Numbered from the stretch's first letter, positions 1 to 5,489 are shown. The stretch: DNA of 7,659 bases from Nitrosomonadales bacterium (GCA_004525885.1 SPBV01000084.1:1-7659); one strand, 5' to 3'. The notes: a model not told the origin generated them from the sequence alone. Numbers and translations: made by a program.

Positions 1-1
1 G

Positions 2-190
2 GATGCGCCGGGGGACGCAGCGTGGTATGCGGCACGGGCTGCGGCGCGTATTGTAGCGTGGGTTACGGCGTGGGCTGCGGTGGGGGATGAATCGAGGGAC
101 GCAGCGTGGTGTGCGGCGTGGGATGCACAAAAAACAAAATTCTTAGCGCTTGTCACGACTGCCTTTGCCGAACGGGGGATAAAAATATGA
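2..190 (+). CDS. C-terminal part of an Ala/Trp-rich repeat protein (5' end outside window)
   Basis: An open frame runs in from the left edge with no start codon in the window and stops at TGA 188-190, leaving about 62 residues. It is built from short Ala/Trp/Arg/Asp repeats (DAAWYAARAAAR, TAWAAV, RDAAWCAAWDAQ) followed by a unique tail ending ERGIKI. Such AAW/AAR repeats are common at the C-terminus of uncharacterised phage proteins and of some immunity-type proteins. I infer long amphipathic helices and no enzymatic role. The DNA is very GC-rich compared with most of the window and contains a 20-nt direct repeat encoding two copies of the module. The next gene starts 13 nt downstream in the same frame, so coupled expression is likely. 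The reading is well supported by the regular repeats; the function is unknown. Confidence 0.75.
   Translation, partial: DAPGDAAWYAARAAARIVAWVTAWAAVGDESRDAAWCAAWDAQKTKFLALVTTAFAERGIKI
14..117 (+). repeat. Imperfect 20-nt direct repeat in the Ala/Trp-repeat gene
   Basis: Positions 14-33 and 98-117 are the same 20 bases except at one position (GACGCAGCGTGGT, then A or G, then TGCGGC). Both copies are in the same reading frame and encode DAAW(Y/C)AA. This indicates internal duplication of a repeat unit. Confidence 0.8.
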
Positions 191-202
191 ACAACAAACA
201 TA

Positions 203-658
203 ATGTTTAGTGACAATGGTGGGCCTACTCAACTAGAATACTTCACAAAGCTAGTCACCGAACAAGCGGCCAAAATACGCGACCTGTGTGATGAGGTTGT
301 GCGGCAGAAAGAGCGAGCAAATAGTAGCGATGACCAGCTTGTATGGTTGGCGATGTGGTGCAAAAATAAATTCGATATCATCAGCAATACCGTGATTGGT
401 AGCGAAGGCTGGCCACATACGTTAGTAGAGGTAGTTGCACAGGCTGTTGACGCAAAAGTTGCTCGATTGGACCGCGAGCGGCAGGACTTCCACATGACCT
501 ACCGCATGAAGTGCGACGCGGAAACTAAGGCACTGCAATCCGCCCTCGCCGCGGCGCAAAAGAAATATGAAGGATTATATAAAAGACAATTAGTGCGAAA
601 CCCCGAACGTGGTGGTGGCGGTGGCGGCGGTGAAGAGTTTATTAACACTACATGGTAA
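203..658 (+). CDS. Hypothetical coiled-coil protein with poly-Gly tail
   Basis: 151 residues, no family recognised. Residues about 12-40 and 84-131 are charged and heptad-like, so coiled coil is likely. A run of seven glycines (137-143) precedes a short EEFINTTW tail. The start is uncertain: ATG 203 has no good ribosome site and lies 13 nt after the upstream stop. A good GGGGGA site (175-180) instead fits ATG 187, whose frame closes at once at TAG 208-210; coupled re-initiation from there is possible. The first 550 or so bases are GC-rich like the upstream gene, then become AT-rich. A 17-nt stretch (537-553) encoding SALAA recurs in the gene at 1132. A role as a phage accessory or structural-assembly factor cannot be told from sequence. 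Confidence 0.7.
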   Translation: MFSDNGGPTQLEYFTKLVTEQAAKIRDLCDEVVRQKERANSSDDQLVWLAMWCKNKFDIISNTVIGSEGWPHTLVEVVAQAVDAKVARLDRERQDFHMTYRMKCDAETKALQSALAAAQKKYEGLYKRQLVRNPERGGGGGGGEEFINTTW

Positions 659-674
659 TGGAAGAACATCAAAT

Positions 675-938
675 ATGAATAAGACTATATTAAAATTCCC
701 ACTAGAGTTTACAGAAGAACAAACTATTTTAGTACCCAAAGATGCAACATTTTTATCTGTACAAATGCAAAAAGACAAATTATGTCTGTGGGCGGAGTGT
801 GTCGTAAATAGCGACTTAGAAAAACGTACTGTAGAAATATTGGGTACATCACACATTTTTGAATTTGCTGCACGTAAATATATTTCTACTGTACAAGATG
901 GTATTTTTGTGTGGCACATTTATGAGTTAATTACATGA
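675..938 (+). CDS. Small conserved phage protein (DUF7352-like)
   Basis: 87 residues. The N-terminus KTILKFPLEFTEEQTILVP followed by ATFLSVQ and LCLWA matches, from memory, a small beta-rich domain found in many phages and some bacteria (I believe annotated DUF7352). Its function is unknown. The pattern 'EQTI.VP..A..LSVQ......LWA' spans residues 14-40, and a GTSH motif sits at 57-60, as in that family. I chose ATG 675 because the family homology begins there and GGAAG (660-664) precedes it by 10 nt. A longer frame from 609 would add a low-complexity leader that is only the shadow of the Gly tail of the previous gene. The gene is AT-rich, unlike its left neighbour, and overlaps the next gene by ATGA. 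Confidence 0.8.
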   Translation: MNKTILKFPLEFTEEQTILVPKDATFLSVQMQKDKLCLWAECVVNSDLEKRTVEILGTSHIFEFAARKYISTVQDGIFVWHIYELIT

Positions 939-1135
939 AACCACACGCTCCAGGAGTTTGGTGTGAATGTCCACAGTGTCCACATAATTGTCATGGAGAC
1001 GTTTCACACTCTTTAGCATTACTTAAATATAGAAAAGAAGTAGAAGAAGAAATTAATACAACAAAACGTAAAGAACAGTTTTGGTTAAAATCTAACGCAT
1101 TTAAATGGTATTCTTTTCAGAAGGACAAGATATGA
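935..1135 (+). CDS. Small Cys-rich hypothetical protein
   Basis: 66 residues, family not recognised. Cysteines at 10, 12, 15 and 19 with histidines at 17 and 20 form a compact cluster (CECPQCPHNCH) that could bind one zinc ion. The rest is a highly charged helix (KYRKEVEEEINTTKRKEQ) and a basic tail. It starts in a 4-nt ATGA overlap with the upstream gene and ends in another ATGA overlap with the next, which supports both ends and indicates translational coupling. Zinc binding is inferred from residue spacing only. Confidence 0.75.
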   Translation: MKPHAPGVWCECPQCPHNCHGDVSHSLALLKYRKEVEEEINTTKRKEQFWLKSNAFKWYSFQKDKI

Positions 1136-1608
1136 TCTATGATGGATGGATGTCAGTTGATGCCCAATACCCGCCCGCATCCGCGCGATATTTCGTATGG
1201 CGTAACAGTGAGGTATTTACCGCTACTCCGTGTTATGGAATGCATCACCCTTGGTGGGTGCCACGATTGCTTAGGAAGGAGTACCCCCCTATAGATATGC
1301 TTGGATCGGATCGGTGGTTCGCCGTGATCGAAGCGGCGAAGGCGAATGCGGAGATTGCGCGGTTGTCGGCAACTTATCCAAAACCCGAAAACGGTTGGCA
1401 GTGCTTCCATTGCGGAGAATGGTTTAAGACCACTGGAGCAGCACGCGACCACTTCGGGCCATATCCTGAGAGTCTTGTCGGCTGCATTATAAAATCCGGC
1501 GAAGAACGTGGATTATTGATGGCACTGCGAAAGGCAGAATCCGCCCTCGCCGCGAAGGACGCAGAGATTGAGCGGCTGAGGATCCGGCGTATTGGATGGA
1601 CAACCTAA
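1132..1608 (+). CDS. Hypothetical phage protein with zinc-finger-like and coiled-coil regions
   Basis: 158 residues. Three parts are visible. Residues 1-65 have spaced Trp and Pro (DGWMSV, HPWWVP, DRW) loosely like DUF551 phage proteins. Residues 90-120 hold C91-x2-C94, H107 and C118 in the pattern WQCFHCGEWF...AARDHFG, a segment I have seen in many phage hypotheticals; it probably binds zinc. Residues 124-150 form a coiled coil (ALRKAESALAAKDAEIERLR). ATG 1132 is chosen over the in-frame ATG 1105 because it overlaps the previous stop (ATGA) and has AAGGA at 1121-1125. The gene is GC-rich in contrast to its left neighbour. Its coiled-coil DNA shares exact repeats with the genes at 203 and 1633. 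Confidence 0.8.
   Translation: MIYDGWMSVDAQYPPASARYFVWRNSEVFTATPCYGMHHPWWVPRLLRKEYPPIDMLGSDRWFAVIEAAKANAEIARLSATYPKPENGWQCFHCGEWFKTTGAARDHFGPYPESLVGCIIKSGEERGLLMALRKAESALAAKDAEIERLRIRRIGWTT
1538..1554 (+). repeat. 17-nt exact repeat of 537-553
   Basis: AATCCGCCCTCGCCGCG occurs here and at 537-553, in the same reading phase, encoding SALAA within coiled-coil regions of two different genes. A chance match of this length in 7.7 kb is unlikely, so shared ancestry or recombination is inferred. Confidence 0.75.
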
Positions 1609-1751
1609 TAAGTTGGTAGAGGAGGATGCGAAGTGAGTCACTATTGCGAATTTTGTGGTACCCAGCACTCGTCAATGTCTTGCTACCACCCAGCACGGAT
1701 AAAGTTTGACCGGTTGCGCACAGAGATTGCCGTGAAGGACGCAGAGATTGA
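1554..1751 (+). repeat. 18-nt exact repeat pair encoding KDAEIE
   Basis: GAAGGACGCAGAGATTGA is present at 1554-1571 and 1734-1751 in the same reading phase, encoding the KDAEIERL part of two coiled coils in neighbouring genes. After the second copy the gene abruptly becomes AT-rich. This looks like a recombination or duplication junction. Confidence 0.75.
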
Positions 1752-1845
1752 ACGATTAAATATGGCATTAGATATGATTGCCAAAGAAAGAGATACAGCA
1801 CTATATGGAGCACGCTATGAAAATAGAGGAAAAGGACTTAGATAG
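1633..1845 (+). CDS. Small zinc-knuckle plus coiled-coil protein
   Basis: 70 residues beginning at GTG 1633 behind a strong AGAGGAGG site (1618-1625). Cysteines 5, 8 and 17 with H19 (CEFC...SCYH) suggest a zinc knuckle. Residues 26-55 form a coiled coil containing KDAEIERL, the same module as at the end of the upstream protein. The N-terminal half is GC-rich, while DNA after the 18-nt repeat (from about 1752) is AT-rich with different codon choice, so the gene looks like a recent mosaic. The last 29 nt overlap the start of the next gene. Function unknown. Confidence 0.7.
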   Translation: MSHYCEFCGTQHSSMSCYHPARIKFDRLRTEIAVKDAEIERLNMALDMIAKERDTALYGARYENRGKGLR

Positions 1846-1996
1846 TTTGGAGTTGTGGTTACTGCGAGGTAATTTCGTTAGTGAACGCCCCTACTCTCAA
1901 CGAATGTTGCAAGCTAGAGATGCTATCTCACAGTTACGTGCAGAAGTAAAAGAATTAAAAATGCAACTACAACCTTCGGATGACGTTAACATATGA
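1817..1996 (+). CDS. Small hypothetical helical protein
   Basis: 59 residues from ATG 1817, which has GGAG (1807-1810) at good spacing; the frame is open from 1778 but that earlier ATG has no ribosome site. It starts with a charged stretch (KIEEKDLDSLELW) and ends with a likely coiled coil (ARDAISQLRAEVKELKMQL). It overlaps the upstream gene by 29 nt and the downstream one by ATGA. No family recognised. Confidence 0.7.
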   Translation: MKIEEKDLDSLELWLLRGNFVSERPYSQRMLQARDAISQLRAEVKELKMQLQPSDDVNI

Positions 1997-2211
1997 AAGA
2001 ACTTTATTTAGCTATTAGAACTATTGGTATCTTTTTAATGTGTGTAGGTATAGGTTCAACATTAATACTACTTATTCTATATACTGTAACGTCTACAATG
2101 AAATTATCTGTTATAGCTACATGTTTAACATTACTAGCTGGAGTATTTTTATACGTTTTAGCGATACTTATAGGAGAAATATATGAGAGTATTAGTTTGT
2201 GGCGATCGTAA
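1993..2211 (+). CDS. Small membrane protein with two transmembrane helices
   Basis: 72 residues with two clear hydrophobic segments, about 8-33 and 38-62, joined by a short TSTMK loop. The protein probably sits in the inner membrane as a hairpin. The size and topology resemble many small phage membrane proteins, including some holins. There is no lysis gene nearby and no holin signature, so I do not call it a holin. It begins in an ATGA overlap and shares 29 nt with the DUF2493 gene downstream, so it is part of the same transcription unit. Confidence 0.75.
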   Translation: MKELYLAIRTIGIFLMCVGIGSTLILLILYTVTSTMKLSVIATCLTLLAGVFLYVLAILIGEIYESISLWRS

Positions 2212-2545
2212 TTGGGCAGACGAAGTTTATCTACGTGAAAAACTGTATGAATTTGATGAAATACACGGAATTGATACGGTTATTGAGGGGGATGCGGCGG
2301 GCGCTGACAGAATGGCAGGTAGTTGGGCTCAAGAGAACTCAGTACCTTTTTTAGTATTCCCTGCACAATGGGACATATACGGTCGTGCCGCGGGCCCTAT
2401 TAGAAATACACAAATGCTAACAGAAGGTAGGCCGGATTATGTGTTAGCATTCCATGAAAATATTGAATTTTCTAGGGGCACTAAAAATATGGTAAATCAA
2501 GCAAAAAATGCAGGTATACCGTATAAAATTTATTTAGGATATTAA
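2183..2545 (+). CDS. DUF2493 / YspA-like SLOG-family protein
   Basis: 120 residues, full length for this family. Diagnostic motifs appear in order: RVLVCGDRNW (2-11), VIEGDAAGADRMA (33-45), AGPIRNTQML (70-79), and SRGTKNMVNQAKNAGIP (97-113). This is the single-domain cpYpsA-related SLOG fold (DUF2493), a Rossmann-like fold believed to bind a nucleotide or nucleotide-derived ligand; members are widespread in phages. The GD and GxxxGAD motifs correspond to the expected ligand-binding loops. No substrate is established. The start at ATG 2183 is supported by AGGAG (2172-2176). The cytosolic location and the link to nucleotide sensing are family-level inference. Confidence 0.92.
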   Translation: MRVLVCGDRNWADEVYLREKLYEFDEIHGIDTVIEGDAAGADRMAGSWAQENSVPFLVFPAQWDIYGRAAGPIRNTQMLTEGRPDYVLAFHENIEFSRGTKNMVNQAKNAGIPYKIYLGY

Positions 2546-2546
2546 A

Positions 2547-2726
2547 ATGAAACATACTAACAAATTATACGTAAAACGTAATCTAATGTACAAAGAGTGG
2601 GGAGAAAACCCAACCAGTGAAAAATATGTGGAATATCTAAGATACGATAAAGAGTTTAAAGATAGAATAACCAAATATTGGCCGGTAGTTTACGCAATGT
2701 ATGAGAGCAATAATGAAAACTATTGA
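2547..2726 (+). CDS. Small hypothetical protein
   Basis: A 59-residue frame starting at ATG 2547, one base after the previous stop, and ending at TGA 2724-2726. It fills the only gap in this gene run. It begins MKHTNKLYVKRN and is rich in Tyr, Lys and Glu (EKYVEYLRYDKEFKDR), with no Cys and no membrane segment. Codon use is AT-rich like its neighbours. The upstream region gives no strong ribosome site, so coupling to the DUF2493 stop is likely. It overlaps the next gene by 14 nt. No family recognised. Confidence 0.65.
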   Translation: MKHTNKLYVKRNLMYKEWGENPTSEKYVEYLRYDKEFKDRITKYWPVVYAMYESNNENY

Positions 2727-2904
2727 AGAAATTATTGCAGGATTAAAAATTCTTAATAATTATGATGCGTTTGTGTCTTTAGAACATGGTATCATTTTTG
2801 TATCATTAAACATTAAACCCTCAGAGGAGGAAGTAAGAATGTTACTACGTATACACTGGAAATATGAAGACAAGTTTTATACTGAATGGTTTAAATATGT
2901 ATAA
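2713..2904 (+). CDS. Small hypothetical protein
   Basis: 63 residues from ATG 2713; an in-frame ATG at 2701 would add MRAI. I see alternating hydrophobic strands (YDAFVSLEHGIIFVSLNI) followed by an amphipathic helix (SEEEVRMLLRIHWKYEDKF), consistent with a small alpha/beta fold. Family not recognised. It overlaps its upstream neighbour by 14 nt and the downstream gene by 8 nt. Confidence 0.65.
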   Translation: MKTIEEIIAGLKILNNYDAFVSLEHGIIFVSLNIKPSEEEVRMLLRIHWKYEDKFYTEWFKYV

Positions 2905-3082
2905 AATATTGATTGATTCTTGCTTATACTGTACCCATTTGGAAAAAGAATTTTACTGTAGACATCCAGAAATTGGATTCAAAAAAGTAGACCCTAAACT
3001 GGGTTATATTCCAATCTGGTGTCCATTAGAAGTTTACAATAAAGAAGTAGGAATAAGAAAGCTAATTAAAAAATTAACTTGA
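2897..3082 (+). CDS. Small Cys-rich protein ending in the 'IPxWCPL' pattern
   Basis: 61 residues. Cys 9, 12, 21 and 42 with H23 (SCLYC, YCRHP, IPIWCPLE) follow a spacing I know from a common small phage and bacterial family in which a CxxC pair, a CxHP and a terminal WCPL make a zinc site. No function is known. ATG 2897 is chosen over the in-frame ATG 2864, which would add residues encoded wholly inside the previous gene. The last codons (3079-3082) overlap the -35 box of the next promoter, so this gene closes the upstream transcription unit. Confidence 0.75.
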   Translation: MYKILIDSCLYCTHLEKEFYCRHPEIGFKKVDPKLGYIPIWCPLEVYNKEVGIRKLIKKLT

Positions 3083-3107
3083 TTTATCAAGCCGGATATA
3101 GTATAAT
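3079..3107 (+). promoter_or_regulatory. Sigma70-type promoter directly abutting the start codon at 3113
   Basis: TTGATT (3079-3084), a 17-nt spacer and TATAAT (3102-3107). It is preceded by AATTAAC, the same upstream context as the three promoters at 5170, 5498 and 5763. The -35 lies in an inverted repeat CTTGAT/ATCAAG (3078-3091) that could be an operator. The expected transcription start (about 3113-3115) coincides with the ATG at 3113, leaving no 5' leader. Confidence 0.7.
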
Positions 3108-3112
3108 ATATA

Positions 3113-3682
3113 ATGGAAAAAGCATTGAAATTTGACGAAGAAAAACCGCGTATGGATTTAGTACCAGCAGGTGCACAGTCAGAAATTGCAAAAGTATTTA
3201 CTTTTGGTGCAAAAAAGTACGCAGACCATAATTGGCGTAAAGGATTTAAGTGGAGCAGACTTATTGCTTCTTTAGAGCGTCATATTGCTGCCTTTAAAGA
3301 AGGGGAGGATAATGATCCAGAATCTGGTATGCCCCATATGGCACATGCGGGTTGTTGTGTTATGATGTTATTAGAACATCAGCTTAAAAAATACGGAACA
3401 GATGATCGGTATACCGCAACATTACCCCATTCTGATGATATTTGGTATAAGGTTTATTCTTGTAAAGAAGGAACGTACATAAATATAGAAGGAAATAAAT
3501 TCTTCAATATACCTACTTTAGAAGAATATTGGATTAAAGACTTAGATATAACTCCTATAGAGAAATACTTTGGCAAAAGCTTATACAAAACAGTTTCTAG
3601 TAGAAGTGGCTTTGTACAGGTACGCAGTACTTGGTGTACAAAGCGTAGCGGAAATGCGCCCGATGTTCGAGGAATGCTATGA
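3113..3682 (+). CDS. Protein with dATP/dGTP diphosphohydrolase N-terminal domain (DUF5664-like)
   Basis: 189 residues. Residues 6-90 carry the family hallmarks: KFDEEKPRMDLVP (6-18), FGAKKYADHNWRKG (31-44), SLERHIAAFKEGEDNDPESG (53-72), and HMAHAGCC (75-82). In the annotated family this domain is linked to hydrolysis of dATP/dGTP to monophosphate and pyrophosphate in phage nucleotide pools; the Glu/His/Asp residues at 55, 57, 66, 68, 75 and 78 are candidate metal ligands. Residues 91-189 are an unrecognised extension (TLEEYWIKDLDITPIEKYFG), and the last 37 codons overlap another frame. No ribosome site precedes ATG 3113 and the promoter suggests a leaderless message. The end forms an ATGA overlap with the frame at 3679. 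Substrate specificity is inferred from the family name only. Confidence 0.88.
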   Translation: MEKALKFDEEKPRMDLVPAGAQSEIAKVFTFGAKKYADHNWRKGFKWSRLIASLERHIAAFKEGEDNDPESGMPHMAHAGCCVMMLLEHQLKKYGTDDRYTATLPHSDDIWYKVYSCKEGTYINIEGNKFFNIPTLEEYWIKDLDITPIEKYFGKSLYKTVSSRSGFVQVRSTWCTKRSGNAPDVRGML

Positions 3683-3773
3683 TAAATTTGGAAAAGAGAA
3701 GTTTCGAATATACGCCTCTGTGGATGCAGAGGCTATTAGGACGTTTCGGAGTGAAACCGCAACAGTTTCCTAA
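3570..3773 (+). CDS. Small hypothetical protein, TTG start, overlapping both neighbours
   Basis: 67 residues beginning at TTG 3570, the only start codon between an in-frame TAG (3558-3560) and the conserved-looking sequence. The protein (AYTKQFLVEVALYRYAVLGV, then MRPMFEECYDKFGKEKFRIYASVDAEAIRTF) looks like a genuine folded helical domain and resembles phage hypotheticals I have seen. It lies 113 nt inside the 3' end of the nucleotide-hydrolase gene and shares 95 nt with the frame at 3679. AGAG at 3559-3562 is a weak ribosome site. Either this is a nested gene, or a frame change joined parts of two genes here. Confidence 0.6.
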   Translation: MAKAYTKQFLVEVALYRYAVLGVQSVAEMRPMFEECYDKFGKEKFRIYASVDAEAIRTFRSETATVS

Positions 3774-3834
3774 TTACACAGAAAAACACCACACTTGGAG
3801 TGTGATAGAGAAGGATAAAAAATGTCGCAAGTAA
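3679..3834 (+). CDS. Small hypothetical protein in ATGA overlap
   Basis: 51 residues: starts MINLEKRSFEYTPLW, then MQRLLGRFGVKPQQFPNY, and ends KDKKCRK. Its ATG is in a perfect ATGA overlap with the stop of the hydrolase gene. It fills the space up to the next gene, which it overlaps by 13 nt. The composition is protein-like (aromatic-rich, basic). It shares 95 nt with the +2-shifted frame at 3570-3773, so at least one of the two may not be translated. Family not recognised. Confidence 0.5.
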   Translation: MINLEKRSFEYTPLWMQRLLGRFGVKPQQFPNYTEKHHTWSVIEKDKKCRK

Positions 3835-4013
3835 AGATAGACTCGGAAGATTTAGAGCAGCTAAAAAGTTCTGTTGAGGTTTTAACCGAACAAGTAGAAC
3901 AACTAAAAGATATTATAATGGATCTACGTGCAGATTTTGCTGCAGTAGTAGATGATTTTACAGACCTTGTGCCACAGGCATATAACTCTTATTTGGAAGC
4001 TCTAAAGGTATAA
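3822..4013 (+). CDS. Small acidic coiled-coil protein
   Basis: 63 residues with clear heptads through residues 8-45 (LEQLKSSVEVLTEQVEQLKD, then IIMDLRADFAAVV), predicting a parallel coiled coil. The C-terminus is DLVPQAYNSYLEALKV. AAGGA (3811-3815) gives a good ribosome site for ATG 3822. The protein has no Cys or Trp and is strongly acidic. It may be an oligomerisation or partner-binding factor; nothing more specific can be said. Confidence 0.75.
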   Translation: MSQVKIDSEDLEQLKSSVEVLTEQVEQLKDIIMDLRADFAAVVDDFTDLVPQAYNSYLEALKV

Positions 4014-4015
4014 TT

Positions 4016-4372
4016 ATGAAACCAAAAGTGTATATTACTTATCGTCATCTTCGTAGATATAATAGTGTGAAAGGAAATTACGATAAGGGCGGGATTACAA
4101 TTTGTATTAAAGTAGATTTGCGACACAACTTCCGAACACTAGAATTTGCATTTGCATTTTGTAATGCAAATGCAGGAGATGAATTTTGTAAAGCTACAGG
4201 TAGGGAGATTTCCTACAAACGTCTGAAAGACCAACGCGAAGCGGGTGAACAAGAAATTATTAAGTATAATGATACTAAAAGTATTGTACTTAATATTATG
4301 AATGAAGTTCGTTGTAAAAACCCCTCTAATTTTCCACATACTAACGCATATTTGACAAAGTATATCCTTTAA
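4016..4372 (+). CDS. Conserved-looking phage hypothetical protein
   Basis: 118 residues. The pattern VYITYRHLRRYN ... GGITICIKVD ... FAFAFCNANAGDEFCKATGR ... YKRL resembles a phage protein family I have met in other genomes but cannot name. Strand-rich first half, then a helical C-terminal part (SIVLNIMNEVRCK). The start at ATG 4016 has AAAGG (4004-4008) upstream. The codons for FAFAFCNANA contain a perfect 11-bp inverted repeat. The gene sits one base from the metallophosphoesterase start and probably couples to it. Function unknown. Confidence 0.75.
   Translation: MKPKVYITYRHLRRYNSVKGNYDKGGITICIKVDLRHNFRTLEFAFAFCNANAGDEFCKATGREISYKRLKDQREAGEQEIIKYNDTKSIVLNIMNEVRCKNPSNFPHTNAYLTKYIL
4148..4173 (+). 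repeat. Perfect 11-bp inverted repeat inside a coding region
   Basis: GCATTTGCATT (4148-4158) and AATGCAAATGC (4163-4173) are exact reverse complements separated by TTGT, giving a strong hairpin in the mRNA. Each arm itself contains the palindromic element ATTTGCAT/ATGCAAAT. It may slow translation or be a protein-binding site. Confidence 0.7.
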
Positions 4373-4373
4373 G

Positions 4374-5147
4374 ATGAACATTTATTTTACATCAGATTTA
4401 CATCTAGATGTAAGCAAACTACCTGTACGTATTGATATTCCTTTTTATGGGGGTATTTTACTAATTGCTGGAGACACTGGAGAAGCGCGGAACTTTGCTT
4501 ATATGTCAGATTTGCGCAGAATTTGTGCAGCTTTTGATGAAGTATACGCTATCACCGGCAATCACGAATACTATAACGAAAAAATTGAGTACGCAGAACA
4601 AAATATTCGTAATGATACTAAAGATATTTCCAACTTTACGCTTCTTCAAAATGGGGTAGTAAAGCTAGGGAAATATCATCTTATAACCAATACTTTGTGG
4701 ATGGACGTGAATAAGAAGGACCCCGTTGAAATTAACAAGATTGCCAGGGGTATGAACGATTTCGCTCTTATAAGTATAAAAGATCGTGAAAATATGATGG
4801 TTCCTGGATACAGGACCTTTCATCCTACAGATGCTATTCGTATTCACGAAAAACACAAAAAGTTTATCGAAAAAGAAGTAGCATTATACGATAATTGTAT
4901 TGTGATGACCCATCATGCTCCTATCTTGGAGCACGCAAATCTTCAAGGTTACGATGGTGGACTTATGTATGGTTATGCTTCTAATATGACGAAGTTTATT
5001 TTGGACAATACAGATAAGATTCCATATTGGATCCATGGACATACTCACGATCATCATATGACCCTAGTTGGAAATACTAAGGTCATCACCCATGCACGAG
5101 GTTACGAGTATACTCCATTTGAGCCTCAATTGTTGCAGCTTGATTAA
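4374..5147 (+). CDS. Calcineurin-like metallophosphoesterase
   Basis: 257 residues, full length for this phage and bacterial phosphohydrolase group. All metal-site motifs are present in order: D8-x-H10 (SDLHLD), G33-D34 (AGDTGEA), G62-N63-H64-E65, H180 (VMTHHAP), and G222-H223-x-H225 (IHGHTHDH). These should bind two divalent metals and hydrolyse a phosphoester. The MNDF (127-130) and TLWMD (107-111) segments are typical of the subgroup. It could act on nucleotides, cyclic nucleotides, nucleic-acid ends or phosphorylated ligands; substrate is not deducible. Its start follows the previous stop by one base with no clear ribosome site, so translational coupling is likely. The dyad after the stop probably ends the transcript. 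Confidence 0.93.
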   Translation: MNIYFTSDLHLDVSKLPVRIDIPFYGGILLIAGDTGEARNFAYMSDLRRICAAFDEVYAITGNHEYYNEKIEYAEQNIRNDTKDISNFTLLQNGVVKLGKYHLITNTLWMDVNKKDPVEINKIARGMNDFALISIKDRENMMVPGYRTFHPTDAIRIHEKHKKFIEKEVALYDNCIVMTHHAPILEHANLQGYDGGLMYGYASNMTKFILDNTDKIPYWIHGHTHDHHMTLVGNTKVITHARGYEYTPFEPQLLQLD

Positions 5148-5175
5148 ACAAGTTTAATTGAAAATTTACTTGTTT
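5146..5175 (+). terminator. AT-rich dyad after the phosphoesterase gene; weak terminator and/or operator
   Basis: AAACAAGT (5146-5153) pairs with ACTTGTTT (5168-5175), with an inner AATT/AATT pairing, followed by TGTTT. This could act as a weak intrinsic terminator for the upstream operon. The right arm also contains the -35 box (5170-5175) of the next promoter, so it could equally be a repressor site. The stem has only two G/C pairs, hence low confidence as a terminator. Confidence 0.4.
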
Positions 5176-5198
5176 TGTTTCCTCAATTTTGATATAAT
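5170..5198 (+). promoter_or_regulatory. Sigma70 promoter with extended -10, first of three near-identical copies
   Basis: TTGTTT (5170-5175), a 17-nt spacer, and TGATATAAT (5190-5198; extended -10 TGn plus TATAAT). Downstream ATATGTATAGTGTGAG is shared with the other copies. It drives the gene at 5229. Confidence 0.85.
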
Positions 5199-5228
5199 AT
5201 ATGTATAGTGTGAGTTTAAGGAAAAAAG

Positions 5229-5489
5229 ATGAAAAAATGGGTGTTGCACTACAATGCTGGTCTTGCTGGTACTGATTCAGAAGAAATAGTAGAAGCTCCG
5301 GATCATTTTACTAAATACGATGTGGTTTCTGATAATTATTACCTAGCTTTGGAGCACTATTACTCTTACTCGCATCTTTGGAATGATGACTACGGTGATT
5401 ATGCTGAAGACGAACGAGAAGAAATGGTTGAACAAGACATGCAAGATCGGATCGAATGTTGGGCTGAGGAATACAAAGAGGAAAGTTGA
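5229..5489 (+). CDS. Small highly acidic hypothetical protein
   Basis: 86 residues. It begins KKWVLHYNAGLAGTDSEEIV, a beta-hairpin-like start with an 'AGTDSEE' turn that I recognise from small acidic phage proteins of unknown function. A Tyr-rich middle (DNYYLALEHYYSYSHLW) follows, then an extremely acidic tail (DYAEDEREEMVEQDMQDR). AAGGA (5218-5222) precedes ATG 5229 at ideal spacing. It has its own strong promoter and is monocistronic. The strong acidity and early-type promoter could fit a DNA-mimic or host-protein inhibitor, but this is speculation without homology. Confidence 0.8.
   Translation: MKKWVLHYNAGLAGTDSEEIVEAPDHFTKYDVVSDNYYLALEHYYSYSHLWNDDYGDYAEDEREEMVEQDMQDRIECWAEEYKEES

Noticed and set aside
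188..205. Fusion of the Ala/Trp-repeat frame with the 203 gene across TGA 188-190 (same frame)
   Set aside because: TGA and TAG serve as ordinary stops with ATGA overlaps elsewhere, so recoding is not supported.
187..210. ATG 187 with a good ribosome site (GGGGGA)
   Set aside because: It encodes only seven residues before TAG 208-210. It may help re-initiation at ATG 203 but is not called as a gene.
609..674. Upstream in-frame start for the 675 gene
   Set aside because: The added residues (MVVAVAAVKSLL) are a shadow of the poly-Gly codons of the previous gene, and the family homology begins at 675.
229..919. Minus-strand open frames in the first kilobase, and others at 1153-1813, 4139-4381, 4665-4856 and 5399-5723
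   Set aside because: They lie antisense to better-supported genes, lack ribosome sites, and have low-complexity Ser/Cys/Arg-rich products typical of shadows.
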